Counted from the stretch's first letter, positions 7,598-14,932 are shown. The stretch is 15,428 bases of DNA from an uncultured Sutterella sp. (GCA_900546995.1 URFF01000042.1:1-15428); one strand, 5' to 3'. A program made the numbers and translations. Notes: generated by a model not told the origin, from the letters alone.

Positions 7598-7612
7598 AAT
7601 GTTTTGAACATT
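7598..7612. promoter_or_regulatory. Small dyad overlapping the likely Nudix gene promoter
   Basis: AATGTT and AACATT flank TTG, an exact 6-bp dyad. It overlaps a -10-like TAAAAT on the minus strand (7610-7615) and ends 5 bases before the Shine-Dalgarno sequence of the Nudix gene. This position fits a repressor site, but the -35 is poor (TTTTTA) and such a short AT-rich dyad can occur by chance. Confidence 0.25.
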
Positions 7613-7723
7613 TTAGCGAGTTCCTCTTTGTCTAAAAACTGTTAACACAAAGCAAAAACTTAACAAAGTAGAAGCCATTTCGTTTAGACTAGTGACGCTC
7701 GTTACTGAAAATTTAACAAGACA

Positions 7724-8944
7724 ATGGCAAGCATCAGAGATCACGTTGACATCATCATCCGACTTATTTTCGGCTTTGCAATCGCAATCGGCTGCTACTA
7801 TATTGTCAGCCCATTTTTAACGGCGATTGTGATCGCTGCCATCATCACGATTGTCAGCTGGCCGATGTTTGCTCGGTGCAAGAATTCATTTGCCGAGTAT
7901 TCGACCCCGGCAGCTTTTGTGATGGTCGGCCTACTGGTCGTTTGCTTGATTATTCCGCTGTCTTTTTTGTCAGCCGTCATCGCTCAACAACTTCCGGGCG
8001 TTATTTCCGGCGGAGCCGATTTGATCCGCTCCCTGCAAGCACCTGAGTGGCTCAAAGACATTCCGATGGTCGGACCATGGCTTTATAGTCAAATTGCCAT
8101 TGCGTTTGAACCCGAAGCACTTAACGAACTCATCCGAAAACTCATTGATCCCATCAGTCGTGAGGTATTAACGGTTGCTTTGTCTCTTGGCAACGGCCTA
8201 ATTCAAATGGGTTTGGTCGCTTTCATCGCGTTTTTCTTTTACCGTGATGGCGATACGCTCGCTAAGCGTTCAAAAGAATTACTGGACCGGGTATCCGGTG
8301 GGTTAAGCGATGAACTATCCTCCATTCTCGTTAACACCACCCGAAGTGTTGTTTGGGGCATCGTGGGAACGGCAGCTTGCCAAAGCATCGTTGCCTGCAT
8401 CGGTTTTCTCATTGTTGGTGTTCCCGGGACGTTGCTTTTAACCGTCGCCGTTTTCATTTTGTCAGTCGTTCCGATCGGACCTCCCTTGGTTTGGATCCCC
8501 GTTGCGATCTGGCTTTACACACAAGGCAGTATTGGCATGGCGATTTTCATGGTCGCTTGGGGAACATTAGCGGTTGCCAGTGTCGATAATTTTGTCAAAC
8601 CTTTGATCATTGCACGTGGCACACCGTTACCGATCTCTCTGGTATTTCTTGGAGTTTTCGGCGGTGTTATTGCCTTTGGCTTTCTTGGGTTGATTTTAGG
8701 TCCCGTTTTATTGGCAATCGGTATGGCGATGGTCAAAACGTGGCTTTCTCAAAGTAACCGCAAAAAGATTGCCAAAGCGGCGGCAACCATTCATTTCCCG
8801 GCACCACCAATCAGTCTGGATGAAGAGGACAAACCTCACCCAACTCGTCATGATGTTGTCCAGAATGTGCAGGATAACAGCGCAAAACAAGCTCCCCGGC
8901 GAGATCATCCGAGAAGCTATCCGAACGGAAAGAAGCACTCTTAA
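7724..8944 (+). CDS. AI-2E family transporter (YdiK-like membrane protein)
   Basis: Inner-membrane protein of 406 residues with about eight hydrophobic segments: near 13-29, 31-48, 62-86, 150-172, 207-232, 236-264, 269-286 and 301-336. A soluble helical stretch at about 88-145 separates the third and fourth, the pattern of the AI-2E (PerM/YdiK) family. The conserved C-terminal core VDNFVKPLIIARG and LGLILGPVLLA is present. The last 65 residues are charged and low in complexity, so probably a cytoplasmic tail. Despite the name, autoinducer-2 export is shown for few members; others act as ion antiporters, so the substrate here is unknown. It is divergent from the Nudix gene and transcribed alone. 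The ATG at 7724 has no strong Shine-Dalgarno; upstream TTAACA and TTTAGA spaced by 17 bases are a weak promoter candidate. Confidence 0.88.
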   Translation: MASIRDHVDIIIRLIFGFAIAIGCYYIVSPFLTAIVIAAIITIVSWPMFARCKNSFAEYSTPAAFVMVGLLVVCLIIPLSFLSAVIAQQLPGVISGGADLIRSLQAPEWLKDIPMVGPWLYSQIAIAFEPEALNELIRKLIDPISREVLTVALSLGNGLIQMGLVAFIAFFFYRDGDTLAKRSKELLDRVSGGLSDELSSILVNTTRSVVWGIVGTAACQSIVACIGFLIVGVPGTLLLTVAVFILSVVPIGPPLVWIPVAIWLYTQGSIGMAIFMVAWGTLAVASVDNFVKPLIIARGTPLPISLVFLGVFGGVIAFGFLGLILGPVLLAIGMAMVKTWLSQSNRKKIAKAAATIHFPAPPISLDEEDKPHPTRHDVVQNVQDNSAKQAPRRDHPRSYPNGKKHS

Positions 8945-8952
8945 CTGTTTAG

Positions 8953-8981
8953 AAAAAAACGGAAGGCAACTTCCGTTTTTT
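8953..8981. terminator. Bidirectional rho-independent terminator
   Basis: ACGGAAG GCAA CTTCCGT forms a perfect 7-bp stem with a tetraloop, flanked by seven A on the left and six T on the right. It sits between the converging AI-2E transporter and metallophosphoesterase genes, 8 bases after the first stop and 4 bases after the second, so it serves both. Confidence 0.93.
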
Positions 8982-8985
8982 CCTT

Positions 8986-9855
8986 TTAGCCGAGGCGTTT
9001 AAAGGTGAGGCCCGAGGCTCTTTGAGGCGAAACGACTGTTTTTTCAGTCGTGGTCTCCATTAAATCACGCGGGTCAATTTGAGCCGGCACAATATCATCC
9101 CCCTTCAAATTGACAATACCTCGAAATCCAACGCCACGTGGAGTGAAGCCATAATAAGTGGGATAGTGTCGATCTTCGTGCTGGTGCCCGTGAAACAAGT
9201 ACTTCACTTCCAATGTCTTTGCCAACTGATCAATGGCTAAGAAACCTTTCCGGTGACATCCGGGCGCCTCGTGCGTCACCAAAACATCAGCATGATAGGC
9301 ACAAAGGTTTTCGTAAGTTGATGGGAAGATCGACGTACGGTGCCGACGTGGCAATCCCCCGCGCCACATATTGCCTCGACCGATCCGGCGAATAAAAGCG
9401 CCGGCTGAGGTGTAATTGGGCGCCTGAGGCGGCATCCAAATCTGACCACGGAAAACGCCCCCTAAACCGGCAATCCGAAGGCCATTGACCACGGCAACAC
9501 GGCCATGCAGATTATGACCGGCTAATTCACAGCGCCACAATCGGTCATAAAACACATCATTGTCCGTGTCATGATTGCCCGGAATCCACCAAACATCGAC
9601 AAAGGGAAGGATATCGGCCAACACTTCATGTAACGGCGCGGGCGGCTGCAAGTCACCTAAAATCACCATGGCTTTCGGACGGTACTCTTTTGCCGCCTGC
9701 AAAATGTGATCAAATGACCCGTGAGGATCACCGCAGAAAAACGTTTCTTCCGCGATTTTCTCACTCGTTTCGGAGCCTGAAGAGGTCACTTTCACACGAG
9801 GAGCCTTCTCCTGAGCGGGCTTATGTCGATAGTGATAAGGACGATGAAAAGTCAA
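8986..9855 (-). CDS. Calcineurin-like metallophosphoesterase
   Basis: A 289-residue binuclear metallophosphoesterase with all blocks in order: GDPHG (Asp43, His45), GDLQ (Asp68), GNHD (Asn94, His95), VTHEAPG (His195) and GHQH (His224, His226). These are the ligands for two metal ions, so it should be catalytically active on a phosphoester. The first 35 or so residues are polar and probably disordered. The stretch LRIAGLGGVFRGQIW and the RGGLPRRHRTSIFP block mark a distinct subfamily rather than a generic Ser/Thr phosphatase, but I cannot name the substrate. The start is TTG at 9855, behind AGGCGGG, with no earlier ATG available. It begins 11 bases after the WYL regulator gene and must share its transcript. 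It could act on nucleotides, nucleic acid or phosphoprotein; context does not settle this. Confidence 0.85.
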   Translation of the reverse strand: MTFHRPYHYRHKPAQEKAPRVKVTSSGSETSEKIAEETFFCGDPHGSFDHILQAAKEYRPKAMVILGDLQPPAPLHEVLADILPFVDVWWIPGNHDTDNDVFYDRLWRCELAGHNLHGRVAVVNGLRIAGLGGVFRGQIWMPPQAPNYTSAGAFIRRIGRGNMWRGGLPRRHRTSIFPSTYENLCAYHADVLVTHEAPGCHRKGFLAIDQLAKTLEVKYLFHGHQHEDRHYPTYYGFTPRGVGFRGIVNLKGDDIVPAQIDPRDLMETTTEKTVVSPQRASGLTFKRLG

Positions 9856-9866
9856 CTTAATCCCGC

Positions 9867-10856
9867 CTATTCATAGTTCTTTAATGTTTGGATAAGCGCT
9901 TCGTGAACCGCATTTTTCAATTCGACTGGTTCAATGACTTTCGCTTGTGGACCGTAACTTAAAATTTCACTGACCAGTTCAGGGCTATTCGCAGCGCAGG
10001 GAATGGTCACTTCATACACGTGATGAAGCCATTGCTCGTATTGATCAGGGTGCCAAATCCGTTTACTGGCTCTTTTAGCCGCTTGACCAACGAAACGAAT
10101 CCGAGCGTAGTCGACGTCTTCAGCTCGATAAAAACCATAAAATGAATCAAGCTGCGCCCGTAACGTCTTCATCGGCACCGATTTAACCGATGTTTGAAGC
10201 AATTCCGCATGCACGATGTTTTCGACATTAAATGTTCTCAAAGCATCCCGTTCATGACACCATGCATCCAAGTACCAAGATCCCTTGTAATAACAAAGTC
10301 GCATAGGACTGACGACGCGATCGGTTTCTTCTTTTTTTTCTTCGGAGCGATAATGGATACGCAAACGATTCCGATGCACGAGCGCTTGACCTAACACTTC
10401 AAAGCACGGACACTTAATCGGTTTATTTTGCGGTTCAAATAAAACAACGCGCTTAAGAAGCTCTTCACTATTGGCCTCTTCGGAGAACATGCTCGAGCGA
10501 ATTCGAGCACTCATTTGTGCGAGATCTTTAGTTAAATAGCCCTTACGATTGGCTTCCAGCGCTTTAAAGTCTTCCAGGGTTCTGACTGTGCAATGTAGTT
10601 CTTCAGGGGTAAACCACATGGAACGCCTATCGTAGAAATCGTCTTTTTTAGCCTCTGCACGGTTTTTGGCAAAAACATAGCCACCACGCATACGCGAAAA
10701 CACAATCGGCGCCTTGAGCTGTTCACGCATATACGCGAGATCCCGTTTGGTTGTCGCAATGGAAGCACCAGTCGCCTGCATCAACTCTGAAAGTGTGGCA
10801 ACACCTTTTTCAGCAATCAGACGATCAATTTTCATCAAACGAACATTGAAATCCAT
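9867..10856 (-). CDS. WYL-domain transcriptional regulator (HTH + WYL + WCX)
   Basis: A 329-residue DNA-binding regulator. Residues about 1-62 form a DeoR/HTH_11-like winged helix (KIDRLIAEKGVATLSELMQATGASIATTKRDLAYMRE, split here in reading order), with a linker to about 150. The WYL domain at about 150-220 contains KGSWYLDAWC with the eponymous Trp194-Tyr195-Leu196, and the following RTFNVENI. A WCX-type C-terminal domain covers about 245-325. WYL domains bind ligands, in several cases nucleic acid or nucleotides, and such proteins often control DNA-damage or phage-defence loci. The ATG at 10856 has AAGGTG at spacing 5. It has its own promoter with a palindrome on it, so it may regulate itself and the metallophosphoesterase gene 11 bases downstream. 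The target in this cell is inferred, not shown. Confidence 0.92.
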   Translation of the reverse strand: MDFNVRLMKIDRLIAEKGVATLSELMQATGASIATTKRDLAYMREQLKAPIVFSRMRGGYVFAKNRAEAKKDDFYDRRSMWFTPEELHCTVRTLEDFKALEANRKGYLTKDLAQMSARIRSSMFSEEANSEELLKRVVLFEPQNKPIKCPCFEVLGQALVHRNRLRIHYRSEEKKEETDRVVSPMRLCYYKGSWYLDAWCHERDALRTFNVENIVHAELLQTSVKSVPMKTLRAQLDSFYGFYRAEDVDYARIRFVGQAAKRASKRIWHPDQYEQWLHHVYEVTIPCAANSPELVSEILSYGPQAKVIEPVELKNAVHEALIQTLKNYE

Positions 10857-10882
10857 ATCAGCACCTTAACGAAAGTTTTTTA

Positions 10883-10911
10883 ATAGTATCAATAATTGAG
10901 ACACTTTTCAA
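10883..10911 (-). promoter_or_regulatory. Sigma-70-like promoter of the WYL gene with an overlapping operator-like palindrome
   Basis: On the minus strand TTGAAA (10906-10911) and TACTAT (10883-10888) are spaced by exactly 17 bases and put the transcript start about 20 bases before the WYL start codon. The spacer and -10 are covered by a 17-bp near-palindrome GTCTCAATTATTGATAC (10886-10902), with 7 of 8 arm pairs matching and a perfect TCAATTATTGA core. A dimer bound here would block RNA polymerase, the usual layout of autorepression. Confidence 0.55.
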
Positions 10912-10924
10912 AGTTAAAGTATCA

Positions 10925-11815
10925 TCACGGTGTATCCGCTGCAAAAACATTGCTCATATCGTCGCAAGAAGCGTTTTCCCAGAGAAGGTCCTCATCAATG
11001 ACCGGAAGATCATCGTACAAATCTTTTTCGATTTCCTCACTTAAAAACTCCCCAAGCTGCGCGAGCTTGAGCCAAAAAGTATTCAATTGAGTGCCACAGA
11101 GTGATCTACCATCCTCAGAAAACAATTCACACGCTTCGCAAAAGGCGTTTAACGCTTGGTCATAACGAACGTCCAACCCTCTAAATTGCCGCATTTTGTT
11201 GACATAGTTTTCAAAATGCACGTACCGTTGAGAGGGCATTACATACAAATCTTTTTTACCCGAGCGCAGGTGCCCGTAGATCACCTCTTTACACTCAAGC
11301 ATCAAACGCAATGCGATGCTACGAAGATCAACAGGGCAAAATAAGGTCATTTCCCATGTCATCCGACACTGCGATAAGGTGCGTCTTAAAACATCCTCAA
11401 CCGCTTCATTTTGATCATCGTAATCAGACAGACGTCCCTGAAATCGAGGATCCGTTAAGAAAAGTTCTTGAAGAGCCTCTCGAAGCTCATTTTGAAAAAC
11501 GCCATCACGCAGATTGTCATAACGTTGTTTGGCTTCGGTTAAAAGAGTGCGAACTTCAGAGGCACGACTTGAATGAAAAAACCAACCGGAAACATTTTCC
11601 ACGGCGTAACGATCCAACTCACGTTCAAGCTGAACCGGAACCAATGCCAAAAGGCATCGCGAGGGGATGGACTTTAAAATCGATTCGGTAACGTTGCCCC
11701 AGGAACGGCCGTCTGGCGCTTGCAACGTCGCACTTCTTGGATGAATCAAAACCCGTGACAATAAAGGCGGACAATAAAAAGACACTTGAAGAAATGCTGT
11801 TTGATGTTCTGCCAT
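10925..11815 (-). CDS. Unrecognised protein encoded upstream of the WYL regulator
   Basis: A 296-residue protein that I cannot assign to a family. I chose the ATG at 11815, which has AAAGGTGA at good spacing; a TTG at 11833 would add six residues. No signal peptide or membrane segment is visible, so it is probably cytosolic. The N-terminal third (to about 95) looks like a mixed alpha/beta domain, the middle is charged and helical, with QRYDNLRDGVFQNELREAL and DDQNEAVEDVLRRTLSQCR. The last 35 residues are strongly acidic. About ten cysteines are spread out without a zinc-finger pattern, and no catalytic motif stands out. It lies on the same strand as the WYL and metallophosphoesterase genes with 68 bases before the former, so read-through into them is possible. 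Good Shine-Dalgarno, unbroken frame and flanking control sequences support a real gene. Confidence 0.75.
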   Translation of the reverse strand: MAEHQTAFLQVSFYCPPLLSRVLIHPRSATLQAPDGRSWGNVTESILKSIPSRCLLALVPVQLERELDRYAVENVSGWFFHSSRASEVRTLLTEAKQRYDNLRDGVFQNELREALQELFLTDPRFQGRLSDYDDQNEAVEDVLRRTLSQCRMTWEMTLFCPVDLRSIALRLMLECKEVIYGHLRSGKKDLYVMPSQRYVHFENYVNKMRQFRGLDVRYDQALNAFCEACELFSEDGRSLCGTQLNTFWLKLAQLGEFLSEEIEKDLYDDLPVIDEDLLWENASCDDMSNVFAADTP

Positions 11816-11917
11816 GGCATTCACCTTTCCCAAAAATGATTAACGTTTTTGAAAAGCATGAACCCGAAGGCATCTGTAAGGGATTTTTTGTTTGCTGCCG
11901 ATCTGTCTTACACGATC

Positions 11918-11932
11918 CGGTCAAAGTGACCG
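11918..11932. promoter_or_regulatory. Palindrome upstream of the unrecognised cassette gene
   Basis: CGGTCA and TGACCG flank AAG, a perfect 6-bp dyad about 103 bases before the ATG at 11815. It lies in a non-coding gap and has no T-run, so it is more likely a protein-binding site than a terminator. Confidence 0.35.
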
Positions 11933-11966
11933 CTAACCCAATATCACGCTACCAACCCGTTAATCC

Positions 11967-12015
11967 GTTATAAACCCAAAAAATTTGTAGCAGCGCTGCC
12001 ATTGTATCGACAATG
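11967..12015. promoter_or_regulatory. Two abutting palindromes next to a -10-like element
   Basis: GCAGCGCTGC (11990-11999) is a perfect 10-bp palindrome, and CATTGTATCGACAATG (12000-12015) has perfect 6-bp arms; they touch without a gap. On the minus strand a -10-like TATAAC (11967-11972) lies so that the first palindrome covers the -35 position, where no consensus -35 hexamer is seen. This would suit an activator-dependent or tightly repressed promoter of the cassette. The whole gap from the PII terminator to 11816 shows no credible gene. Confidence 0.4.
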
Positions 12016-12051
12016 ACCTCTTTACATTCTTGACTAAAATCAAAACAGCAG

Positions 12052-12083
12052 AAAAAAAATCGGCATCTTTTTAGGGATACCGA
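12052..12083 (-). terminator. Rho-independent terminator of the nadE-PII operon
   Basis: On the minus strand, 17 bases after the PII stop, an 8-bp stem (TCGGTATC / GATGCCGA, with one G-U pair) closes an 8-base loop and is followed by eight T. It separates the PII gene from the accessory cassette. Confidence 0.88.
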
Positions 12084-12100
12084 CTTTCGCTTTCTTTTGG

Positions 12101-12439
12101 CTAGACTGCCGCTTCATCAACCTCACCGGTTCGAATGCGGATCACCTGTTCCACATCAAAGACGAAAATTTTCCCGTCACCAATTTTGCCGGTACGAGCT
12201 GACTTTAAAATCGCATCGACCGCTTGATCAACCAAATCCTCGCTCATCACCGCTTCGATTTTGACCTTTGGCAGGAAATCCACCATGTATTCGGCGCCCC
12301 GATACAATTCGGAATGTCCCTTTTGACGTCCGAATCCTTTGACTTCTGTCACGGTGAGTCCTTGGACACCGACGTCAGCGAGCGCTTCACGGACATCATC
12401 CAGCTTAAAAGGTTTGATGATAGCAACCACTTGTTTCAC
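12101..12439 (-). CDS. glnB: PII nitrogen-regulatory protein (GlnB/GlnK)
   Basis: Trimeric cytosolic signal protein that senses ATP/ADP and 2-oxoglutarate and controls nitrogen metabolism by binding partner proteins. I chose the GTG at 12439: GAGGAG stands six bases upstream and it gives the canonical 112-residue protein beginning MKQVVAIIKPFKLDDVREAL. The upstream ATG-frame at 12460 adds seven atypical residues and would place the Shine-Dalgarno inside the gene. The T-loop is intact, with the uridylylation Tyr51 in YRGAEYMVDFLPK, as is the TGKIGDGKIFV nucleotide-binding block. The sequence is closer to GlnB, but GlnB and GlnK cannot be told apart safely by eye and no amtB is adjacent. It lies 30 bases after nadE and is followed by a strong terminator, so the two are co-transcribed. 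PII has been reported to bind the NAD synthetase NadE2 in Azospirillum. Confidence 0.95.
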   Translation of the reverse strand: MKQVVAIIKPFKLDDVREALADVGVQGLTVTEVKGFGRQKGHSELYRGAEYMVDFLPKVKIEAVMSEDLVDQAVDAILKSARTGKIGDGKIFVFDVEQVIRIRTGEVDEAAV

Positions 12440-12469
12440 GATGCTCTCCTCATTTTGCAAATTTCAATT

Positions 12470-13891
12470 TCAATTTTTTGAGACCAGGCCATGGAAAAAC
12501 TCGGGCGTTAGGGTACAAATCGGACGAGCGGTTAAACGAACAGCCAAGGTCGCCTGATGGTGTTTAAATTGAGACGAGGCCACCATCTGACAAATTCGAT
12601 TGGCAAACTGAGCCCCGTATTTTTTACGAAGTCTTTTACCATCCATCGCTGCCTCGATTAAGTCCTTTAAAACGGCATCAAGGTTTGCATAGTTAGGCAA
12701 TGAGTCCTCATCCTTTTGATTTTCCCGCAATTCAGCGCTAGGGGCTTTCGTCAGAATGTTTTGAGGAATCACTTCCCTCAAATACGCCACATTTTCACAA
12801 AGTTCATACAGATCGGATTTATAGATATCTGCCAACGGCGCCAAGCCGCCAACCATATCACCATACATTGTGCAATAGCCGACAGCTAGCTCACTTTTAT
12901 TGCCTGTATTCAAAACCAGAGACCCATCAGCGTTACTAACAGCCATTAATAAAAGACCACGAACCCGAGCCTGGATGTTTTCTTTCATTAACCCTTTATT
13001 AGCCCAATAAGGCAGTAACGGGTCAACCGCTTCCGCAACCGTTTGAACCGCCGGCATGATATCAATGCTTCGCAGACGCAACTTGAGACGTTTGGCCAGT
13101 TCTCGTGCATCATCTTTACTTGCCTGGCTCGTATAGCAAGACGGCATCACGATCGCATTGACACGATCTGCACCCACCACACTCACAGCCAGCGCGGCAA
13201 CCACAGCGCTATCAAGTCCACCGGAAATACCGATTGTCACCCGCTCAAAGCCATGATTTTGAAGATAGCAGCGCAAAGCCATTTGCATGGCAGAAAATCG
13301 CTCATGATGGATATCCTGCAAACAGACATGCCCCTCTTCGAGATGAATGCAATCAGCCTCGCCCATGTAGCTTAGACGCGTTCTGCCCTTTTTGACCAAG
13401 CGACACTGTCCGAGAAACACGCGTCCGTTATCAAATCCCCGCCCGTCAACAATGACATAATCAGACGTTTCCGGCACGCGGAAAGCCTCACCGACGGCCG
13501 CCGTACGGAAAATGATATCCATTGGCAACTGAGTGTGTTCAGAAGAAACAAATACTCCCCCTTCAATTGGCTCAATGGCTAGTGTCTTACATTGACCGTT
13601 TAAAAGCTCCAGCACTCCAACGCCTTCAGAGACGACAGCCGGAACCAAAACGCGTACTCCGGTTGGTTTTAGCCCGACCGCCAACTTCTTGAGCCAATAA
13701 TCATTTCGCTCGCGATTTTCAGGACGCATTAACCAAAAAGCGTCAACCGTTCCGTTGAGCGCCTGCATGGGCAAAAGGACCGTATCGCCGTCATGAAACT
13801 GTGCTTTATCCCGCAAACGCGCAATCAAGCGACGAATGTTCTTTTCCGGATCATCGGACAAGTAAGGACCGGTCAAAATCAAAGTGGACAT
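12470..13891 (-). CDS. nadE: NAD+ synthetase NadE (NadE2-type) with a degenerate glutaminase domain
   Basis: Last step of NAD synthesis: deamido-NAD + ATP + ammonia (or glutamine) gives NAD. Residues about 190-473 are a full synthetase domain of the glutamine-dependent class: PP-loop ISGGLDSAV, MPSCYTSQAS, LNTGNKSELAVGYCTMYGDMVGG and SAELRENQKDEDSLPNY. The N-terminal nitrilase-type amidase domain is recognisable but cut to about 185 residues, where about 260 is normal (total usually about 540). The family block PELALTGY reads PMQALNGT, so the catalytic Glu is replaced. The Lys before the usual NYGVF is missing (EPIEGGVF), and no ICEDxW block with the nucleophilic Cys exists. It therefore probably uses free ammonia. 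The ATG at 13891 is preferred; a TTG sits one codon upstream. The gene is co-transcribed with the PII gene. Confidence 0.92.
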   Translation of the reverse strand: MSTLILTGPYLSDDPEKNIRRLIARLRDKAQFHDGDTVLLPMQALNGTVDAFWLMRPENRERNDYWLKKLAVGLKPTGVRVLVPAVVSEGVGVLELLNGQCKTLAIEPIEGGVFVSSEHTQLPMDIIFRTAAVGEAFRVPETSDYVIVDGRGFDNGRVFLGQCRLVKKGRTRLSYMGEADCIHLEEGHVCLQDIHHERFSAMQMALRCYLQNHGFERVTIGISGGLDSAVVAALAVSVVGADRVNAIVMPSCYTSQASKDDARELAKRLKLRLRSIDIMPAVQTVAEAVDPLLPYWANKGLMKENIQARVRGLLLMAVSNADGSLVLNTGNKSELAVGYCTMYGDMVGGLAPLADIYKSDLYELCENVAYLREVIPQNILTKAPSAELRENQKDEDSLPNYANLDAVLKDLIEAAMDGKRLRKKYGAQFANRICQMVASSQFKHHQATLAVRLTARPICTLTPEFFHGLVSKN

Positions 13892-13912
13892 CAAAACCGC
13901 TTCCCATCAACG

Positions 13913-13945
13913 AAAAAACCGGTCCCCTACTGAAAGAAGACCGGT
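13913..13945 (-). terminator. Rho-independent terminator of the pyrophosphatase gene
   Basis: On the minus strand, 22 bases after the stop, ACCGGTC / GACCGGT form a perfect 7-bp stem with a 14-base loop, followed by six T. It separates the pyrophosphatase gene from nadE, which starts 21 bases further on. Confidence 0.8.
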
Positions 13946-13967
13946 CTTGAGATTCAACTAAAACGCA

Positions 13968-14900
13968 TTAGGCCTTAAATGCAGCTTCAAGAGCCGGCAC
14001 AACTTGCTTTTTACGGCTCATCACGCCGTCAAGCCACAAGTGACCGTTAGCCAACTCTGCTTCATCATGACCGAAAGCCTTCGCAATGCGGACAGGATCG
14101 TCGCTGACCATCAAAAGTTCAGAGCCTTCCTTCATGATATCGGTCAGAAGCAAGAGAGCTGTATGGCGACCTTCTTCAGACTTCACACGGGCGAGTTCCT
14201 CTTCAATCGAGGCCTTCATATCGGCAACCAAATCCAAAGAAACCAATTCAAGCTGACCGACACCGACTTTAACACCGTTCATATTAAAGTCTTTGAAATC
14301 ACGGAAAATCAAGTCACGGGGAGAAGTACCGGCGACGGCACTCTTCGCTTTGAAAATTTCCATACCGAACGCTTCAATGTTCTCGATACCGGCGATTTGA
14401 GCCAAGGCTTGAGCTGCATCACGATCAGCTTGCGTGCAGGTCGGAGACTTAAAGATAACGGTATCGGACAAAATAGCCGAGAGCATGATACCGGCAATGG
14501 GAGCCGGGATTTCAAAACCGGCATAGTCATACATGCGCTTTAAAATCGTGCACGTGCAGCCCACCGGCCAAATGATGCATTCCACCGGAGAAGAACTCGT
14601 CACATCGCCCAATTTGTGGTGATCAACAATCCCCTTCAAATTGGCTTGATCAATATCAGACGGGGCTTGAGCCTTATCCGAAAAATCCACAAGATAAAGA
14701 TCCTGACCGGCAACACTATCGATCACTTCCGGCGCTTCAAGACCGAAGCGATCCAAAATGAACTGAGTTTCGGGAGCAGGCTTACCTTGAGCACGAGCCT
14801 GAACATCCAAACCGCGACGGCGGTAAAGATCGGCGCATGCCAAAGCAGAGATAATGCTGTCACTATCAGGGTTCTTATGACCTAAAATCCAAGCGGACAT
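13968..14900 (-). CDS. ppaC: Manganese-dependent inorganic pyrophosphatase (class II, DHH family)
   Basis: Cytosolic enzyme that hydrolyses pyrophosphate and so drives biosynthetic reactions, including the PPi-releasing steps of argG and nadE in this window. The 310-residue product has the class II motifs: GHKNPDSDS (His8, Asp12, Asp14), VDFSD (Asp72), VDHHK (93-95), LSAILSDTVIFKSPT (Asp146) and the C-terminal SRKKQ (295-299) that binds substrate. The DHH domain covers about 1-180 and DHHA2 about 190-308; there is no CBS or DRTGG insertion. The ATG at 14900 follows AAGGA at suitable spacing. Class II enzymes are typical of Firmicutes and only scattered in betaproteobacteria, where the unrelated class I Ppa is usual, so past transfer is possible. 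It has its own promoter region and terminator. Confidence 0.96.
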   Translation of the reverse strand: MSAWILGHKNPDSDSIISALACADLYRRRGLDVQARAQGKPAPETQFILDRFGLEAPEVIDSVAGQDLYLVDFSDKAQAPSDIDQANLKGIVDHHKLGDVTSSSPVECIIWPVGCTCTILKRMYDYAGFEIPAPIAGIMLSAILSDTVIFKSPTCTQADRDAAQALAQIAGIENIEAFGMEIFKAKSAVAGTSPRDLIFRDFKDFNMNGVKVGVGQLELVSLDLVADMKASIEEELARVKSEEGRHTALLLLTDIMKEGSELLMVSDDPVRIAKAFGHDEAELANGHLWLDGVMSRKKQVVPALEAAFKA

Positions 14901-14932
14901 TCTTTAATTCCTTGAAATCACAAAATCAAATA

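Noticed and set aside
10328..10340. Poly-T run inside the WYL gene as a possible frameshift site
   Set aside because: The run encodes the Lys/Glu-rich loop SEEKKEE, and the WYL domain reads through in one frame on both sides.
11737..11973. Plus-strand open frame of 78 codons reaching into the gap before the PII gene
   Set aside because: Most of it is antisense to the start of the unrecognised gene. It has no ribosome site and runs through the palindromic control region, so it is likely a chance frame.
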